Source: JABMMZ01 sp044341025
GTDB taxonomy: Bacteria > Bacteroidota > Bacteroidia > NS11-12g > UBA955
Direction: 5' to 3'
DNA length: 64,000 bases
NCBI GenBank assembly: GCA_044341025.1
Contig: JBIISM010000006.1
Location: 1-64,000 of the forward strand
The notes under the pieces are model-generated. The model was not told the DNA's origin, made no database searches, and worked only from the letters and a program-made list of their open reading frames with translations. Positions within the stretch are counted from its first letter, which is position 1, and each line of letters opens with the position of its first letter. This document shows, piece by piece, positions 60,515 to 64,000 of this stretch. Position numbers and translations under genes: made by a program.

Positions 60515-62596
60515 TTAGCTGTACAGCAATTCTTCAATTGCCTTGGCAACTTTATCTGCATTTGGCAACATTTCTTTTTCCAAGCCGATGTTCAAAGGAA
60601 TTGCTGGCAAGTTGGCCGAGCCTATAGTTTCTACAGGTGCATCCAAATACTTAAAACAGTTCTTCTGGATACGTCCTGCTATGGCTTCGGCAAACGAATT
60701 TTTCAAAGTCTCTTCTGTCAAGACCATTACTTTTCCGTGTCTTTTTGCTGAAGCATAGATGGCCTCATCGTCACAGGGATTCAAGGTTCTTAAATCCAAT
60801 ATTTCTACATTGCCTTCAAATTGCTTAGACGCATTTAAGGCCCAATGCACACCCATTCCGTAGGTAATAATAGCCATCGATTCTCCATACTTCAAAGCTT
60901 TTTCTGAGGCTTCTTGCACAATACGCGCTTTACCCAAAGGCACCACATAATCTTCAGATGGCTCTGGGCATTTAGCGGCATCGGTTCCAGGAACTTTGCT
61001 CCAATACAAGCCTTTGTGTTCAAACATCACCACAGGATTTGGATCGTAGAATGCGGCTTTTAGCAAACCTTTCATATCGGCGGCATTGCTTGGGTACACC
61101 ACCTTAATGCCTTTAATTTGTAAAATGCTGCTTTCAACCGTTCCAGAGTGGTAAGGACCTCCACCACCATAAGCCCCTGTTGGTATTCTTATTAACGATT
61201 GAATTGGAAACTTTCCGTTCGATAAATAACAGCTCTTAGACAGTTCTTCCACCAATTGGTTGATGCCCGGCCATATATAATCGGCAAATTGAATTTCAAC
61301 AATTGGCTTGCAACCAACAGCGCTCATTCCGGCTGTTGAACCAACAATATAGGCTTCCTGAATTGGCGTGTTAAACACCCTGTCTTTTCCATATTTTTTT
61401 GCTAAAGTGGCCGCTTCTCTAAACACACCACCCAAGCGCACGCCAACGTCTTGTCCATACAACAAGGCTTCTGGATGCTTATTTAAAATCTCATCACAGG
61501 CAAACAAAGCAGCATCCACCATAACGATGGGTTCTCTGCCCTCTGGAGATCGAGTTCCTTGTTCTTCTGTTATCGGGCTTGGGGCAAATTCATGCAAATA
61601 CAAGGTTTCTGGCGCAGGATCAGCTGCATCTACAGCGCGCGCAAAACTGTCGTCAATAAACAGCCGAGCATCTTTTTGAATTTGGTCTAAGCTCGATTCT
61701 GAAACCGCCAAATCTAACAATACATTTCTTAGTTTTGGATACGGATCGTCTTTTAAATCGATTTCCAAATCGTCTCGGTACCATTCGCTTCTAACGCCAC
61801 TTGTGTGATGACCGAGTAAGGGCACCTTGGCATGAAGCAACATTGGTTTTCTGTTTTTACGCACCCAGTCTATGGCAGACTTCATGTCTTCGTAGCTTTC
61901 TACAAAATCGCTTCCGTCGGTACGAGCGCGTTTAAGACCTTTGAAACCGGCGGCAAATTCATAGGCATCCATGGCGCGCATTTCGTCGCCACTGGCAGAA
62001 ATACCCCAATCGTTGTCTTGCACCAAATACAAAATTGGCAGTTCTTTCAAAACCGCCATTTGTAAAGCTTCACTCACCTCCCCTTCGGTCATACTGCCGT
62101 CTCCTATGCTGCATAAAACAATTGGTTTTTCAGCGGTGGTAATTAAGTTTTGTGACTCCTTGTATTTGATAGCATGGGCCATGCCCGTGGCAGGAATGGC
62201 TTGCATACCGGTTGCACTACTTTGGTGGGGCATGGTAGGCATGTTGTCGCGCCTTAAGGAAGGATGCGAATAATAAGTACGTCCACCTGAAAAAGGATCA
62301 TCGGCTTTGGCCAAAAGCTGCAACATCAATTCGTAAGGCTCCATTCCCATTGACAGGAGCAAACTCTCGTCGCGGTAATAAGGCGCAGCGTAATCTATTG
62401 ATTTCAACAAAAAACCGCAAGCAATCTGAATGGCTTCATGGCCTTTACTGGTTGAATGCACATATTTTGTAATCGGCCTATTTTCATCGTATACATCAGC
62501 CATTGCTCTGGCTTTGCAAATGAGGGTATAAGCCTCTAATAATGTTTCTTTGGTTACCATTTCGCGTTCACTCTTATCATCAAAAACGATTTGCAA
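60515..62596 (-). CDS. 2-oxoacid dehydrogenase E1, alpha and beta fused
   Basis: 693 residues, TTG start (ATG 62560 is the alternative). A thiamine-diphosphate enzyme that decarboxylates a branched-chain 2-oxoacid or pyruvate/acetoin and passes the acyl group to E2. The alpha half (about 1-330) holds TKYVHSTSKGHEAIQIA, the ThDP-binding GDGSMTEGEVSEALQMA and DNDWGISASG; the beta half (about 350-693) has LYGQDVGVRLGGVFREA, FADYIWPGINQLVEE, RIPTGAYGGGGPYHSGTVE and VVMFEHKGLYWSK. Separate alpha and beta genes are more usual. The E2 and E3 partners are outside. Confidence 0.92.
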   Translation of the reverse strand: MQIVFDDKSEREMVTKETLLEAYTLICKARAMADVYDENRPITKYVHSTSKGHEAIQIACGFLLKSIDYAAPYYRDESLLLSMGMEPYELMLQLLAKADDPFSGGRTYYSHPSLRRDNMPTMPHQSSATGMQAIPATGMAHAIKYKESQNLITTAEKPIVLCSIGDGSMTEGEVSEALQMAVLKELPILYLVQDNDWGISASGDEMRAMDAYEFAAGFKGLKRARTDGSDFVESYEDMKSAIDWVRKNRKPMLLHAKVPLLGHHTSGVRSEWYRDDLEIDLKDDPYPKLRNVLLDLAVSESSLDQIQKDARLFIDDSFARAVDAADPAPETLYLHEFAPSPITEEQGTRSPEGREPIVMVDAALFACDEILNKHPEALLYGQDVGVRLGGVFREAATLAKKYGKDRVFNTPIQEAYIVGSTAGMSAVGCKPIVEIQFADYIWPGINQLVEELSKSCYLSNGKFPIQSLIRIPTGAYGGGGPYHSGTVESSILQIKGIKVVYPSNAADMKGLLKAAFYDPNPVVMFEHKGLYWSKVPGTDAAKCPEPSEDYVVPLGKARIVQEASEKALKYGESMAIITYGMGVHWALNASKQFEGNVEILDLRTLNPCDDEAIYASAKRHGKVMVLTEETLKNSFAEAIAGRIQKNCFKYLDAPVETIGSANLPAIPLNIGLEKEMLPNADKVAKAIEELLYS

Positions 62597-62601
62597 TGTT
62601 A

Positions 62602-62609
62602 CAAAAATA
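62602..62609 (-). promoter_or_regulatory. Promoter -7 element for the E1 gene
   Basis: TATTTTTG on the minus strand, 5 nt from the TTG start. This spacing supports either a leaderless start or use of ATG 62560. Confidence 0.55.
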
Positions 62610-62807
62610 AACCCAAATAAAGCGCCTTTAGCCCTACTTCTTATGGACTTTTAATCTCCTTAATGCAATTAATCCTGATTATTTTATGCAATTTCATTAA
62701 TATTCAAGTTATTGCCAATAACACCTTTTCAAACAAGTTCAATATCTTTATTAAAAACATTGAAAGTTTAAACTCAAAAAATATTCGATTCTGAACGCCC
62801 TTTTCTT

Positions 62808-62815
62808 TAATTTTG
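62808..62815 (+). promoter_or_regulatory. Promoter -7 element for the cyclophilin gene
   Basis: TAATTTTG, 54 nt before ATG 62870. TTCG at 62784-62787 (20-nt spacing) is a possible -33 box, one base off TTTG. Confidence 0.6.
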
Positions 62816-62869
62816 CATTCAGAAATCTAATTAGGGTTTCAAATAAGAACAAGAACAACAATTTAATTT

Positions 62870-63415
62870 ATGGATTATACCAACAAAGAAGAAGGTCTAT
62901 ACGCAGAAATGCAGACCAACAAAGGCACCATAGTGCTGCAATTAGAACATTTAAAAACACCTCTTACCGTTGCCAATTTTATTGGCTTGGCTGAAGGAAA
63001 AATCCAAAACAAAGCGAAAGAAATGGGCGTTCCATACTACGATGGCATTATCTTTCACCGTGTAATCAATGATTTCATGGTTCAAGGTGGCGACCCTTAT
63101 GGCGATGGACGTGGCGGACCTGGCTACAGATTCAAAGACGAGTTTCACCCATCATTAATGCACACTGAACCAGGCATATTGAGTATGGCAAATGCTGGTC
63201 CTGGAACCAATGGCAGCCAATTTTTCATCACCCACGTTCCTACCCCATGGTTGGATGGCAAGCACAGTGTTTTCGGTAAAGTTATTGAAGGCATGGACAT
63301 TGTTAACAGCATCGTTCAAGGCGATAAAATCGAAAAACTTAGCATCGTAAGACACGGCGCTAGCGTGGCTTCTTACGACGCTACGGCTATAGCAACGCCA
63401 GCAGCTTTTATGTAA
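62870..63415 (+). CDS. Cyclophilin-type peptidyl-prolyl isomerase
   Basis: 181 residues. MQTNKGTIVLQLEHLKTPLTVANFIGLAEG opens the fold; YDGIIFHRVINDFMVQGGDPYGDGRGGPGYRFKDE carries the catalytic Arg (in FHRV) and Gln; ANAGPGTNGSQFFITHVPTPWLDGKHSVFGKVIEGMDIV has the SQFFI and WLD(G)KH blocks. No signal peptide is seen, so it is cytoplasmic. It catalyses proline isomerisation during folding. The C-terminal tail beyond the fold is short. Confidence 0.95.
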   Translation: MDYTNKEEGLYAEMQTNKGTIVLQLEHLKTPLTVANFIGLAEGKIQNKAKEMGVPYYDGIIFHRVINDFMVQGGDPYGDGRGGPGYRFKDEFHPSLMHTEPGILSMANAGPGTNGSQFFITHVPTPWLDGKHSVFGKVIEGMDIVNSIVQGDKIEKLSIVRHGASVASYDATAIATPAAFM

Positions 63416-63434
63416 GCTAAAATATTATTAATTT

Positions 63435-63466
63435 AAAAAGCCCCGAAGTATTTCGGGGCTTTTTTT
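63435..63466. terminator. Bidirectional terminator
   Basis: A 9-bp GC-rich stem, AGCCCCGAA and TTCGGGGCT, with AAAA before and T-run after. It ends the cyclophilin gene on the plus strand and serves the convergent minus-strand gene. Confidence 0.85.
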
Positions 63467-63473
63467 GTGATTT

Positions 63474-64000
63474 TTATTTCATCGACGAAATAATCCACAA
63501 TGTAACAGCAACCAAAATGGTTCCGGCCATAATAAATATTTTAATTTCCTTGGTCTTGTCGGTATACTCCACCCTGTTGCTGTTCATGGTAATTTGCACT
63601 GGCGGAAAATCATTAACAGGTTTAATGGATAAATTATAAACCATCAAGGTTTTCTTTTTCTTGCCTTGCAAAAGGCCCGGCAACCATTTCGGCATGCTGC
63701 TTACAATGCGCTCAAACTCACTTGAAACAATGGCATTGCTGCCCGACAAGTGCGTGTACTCGGATACCGAGCCATCTTTGTTCACAAAGAATGAAAATTT
63801 GATGGTTTCTCCAGTAAATTCAAGACTTTGTGCATTGGTTCTTAAATTAAAACGCGTTTCAATAAACCTGAAAAAATCTTGATCGCCACCCTCGAAAATT
63901 GGTGAGCGGGTAATGGTGTCTTCGGGCGCGATGTAGCTCGAAGTATCCACATTGTTGCGAAACACTTCAACTTGAGCGCTAAGCAATACGCCCTTTGAGA
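63474..64000 (-). CDS. TonB C-terminal-like membrane protein, 5' end cut by window edge
   Basis: Partial. The frame is open to the right edge (in-frame GVLLSAQVEVF, likely the end of a signal peptide), so the real start lies outside; 63986 is not a convincing start. IKFSFFVNKDGSVSEYTHLSGSNAIVSSEFERIVSSMPKWLPGLLQGK is the pattern of a TonB C-terminal/energy-transducer domain, in which a C-terminal beta strand contacts a TonB-dependent receptor. The C-terminus has one transmembrane segment (about the last 22 residues), an inverted topology compared with TonB. Confidence 0.65.
   Translation of the reverse strand, partial: SKGVLLSAQVEVFRNNVDTSSYIAPEDTITRSPIFEGGDQDFFRFIETRFNLRTNAQSLEFTGETIKFSFFVNKDGSVSEYTHLSGSNAIVSSEFERIVSSMPKWLPGLLQGKKKKTLMVYNLSIKPVNDFPPVQITMNSNRVEYTDKTKEIKIFIMAGTILVAVTLWIISSMK

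Noticed and set aside
1..64000. tRNA, rRNA, CRISPR, IS or prophage
   Set aside because: No cloverleaf-like stretches, repeat-spacer arrays, transposase or integrase signatures were seen on reading.

Overview
The window comes from a Bacteroidota chromosome of moderately AT-rich composition. The evidence is a LpxC-FabZ fusion, type IX secretion (T9SS) C-terminal sorting domains, CHU_C ('gliding motility-associated') C-terminal domains, DUF6089 outer-membrane proteins beside UppS and BamA, and many start regions carrying the Bacteroidota -7 promoter element TAnnTTTG. Shine-Dalgarno sequences are almost absent and TTG starts are frequent. I cannot assign a genus. No tRNA, rRNA, CRISPR array, insertion sequence or prophage was recognised.

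Layout. 0-5 kb: the 3' part of a cyanophycin synthetase gene followed by two membrane glycosyltransferases. 5-8.7 kb (minus): T9SS-exported M1 peptidase, MbnP-like lipoprotein and MbnH/MauG-like di-haem protein. 8.8-19.8 kb: RlmI, a large T9SS surface protein, PurL, MazG, a transglycosylase-like LysM protein, a DUF1684 lipoprotein, NUDIX and PyrE. 19.9-24.4 kb (minus): HD hydrolase, LpxD, LpxC-FabZ, LpxA (lipid A synthesis). 24.6-35.5 kb: RlmF, SET methyltransferase, malate dehydrogenase, thioredoxin, Pcm, an envelope-polysaccharide-like trio, glutamate-type dehydrogenase, MscS and a YhiN-type flavoprotein. 35.5-40.1 kb is the most accessory-looking part: a CAP-like secreted protein, an orphan secreted protein, a transglutaminase-like protein with a textbook Shine-Dalgarno, a broken lpxB fragment and a tiny basic protein paired with a small membrane protein. 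A second gene relic (CHU_C domain) lies at 33.2-33.4 kb.

40.2-50.7 kb (minus) is housekeeping: GlmS; the fatty-acid/phospholipid operon DUF177-rpmF-plsX-fabH-accB-accC; and the envelope-biogenesis genes two DUF6089 paralogues-uppS-bamA (47.4-52.5 kb). 52.7-60.4 kb (minus) is a six-gene operon of exported proteins: two lipoproteins related to the DUF1549/DUF4214 type, a Tat-exported DUF1501 protein, a lipoprotein with a CX4CH haem-like motif, a small lipoprotein and a 1.2 kDa-residue-scale CUB/repeat/PKD/CHU_C surface protein. It resembles a split-up version of the planctomycete DUF1549/DUF1553-DUF1501 modules and is the best candidate here for an undescribed system. 60.5-64 kb: a fused alpha/beta 2-oxoacid dehydrogenase E1, a cyclophilin and the end of a TonB-like membrane protein.

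Functional themes are envelope construction (lipid A, phospholipid, undecaprenyl, BamA, T9SS cargo), surface-exposed redox or metal proteins, and central metabolism. Many starts lie only 4-7 nt downstream of the -7 element, so leaderless or nearly leaderless transcripts may be common.
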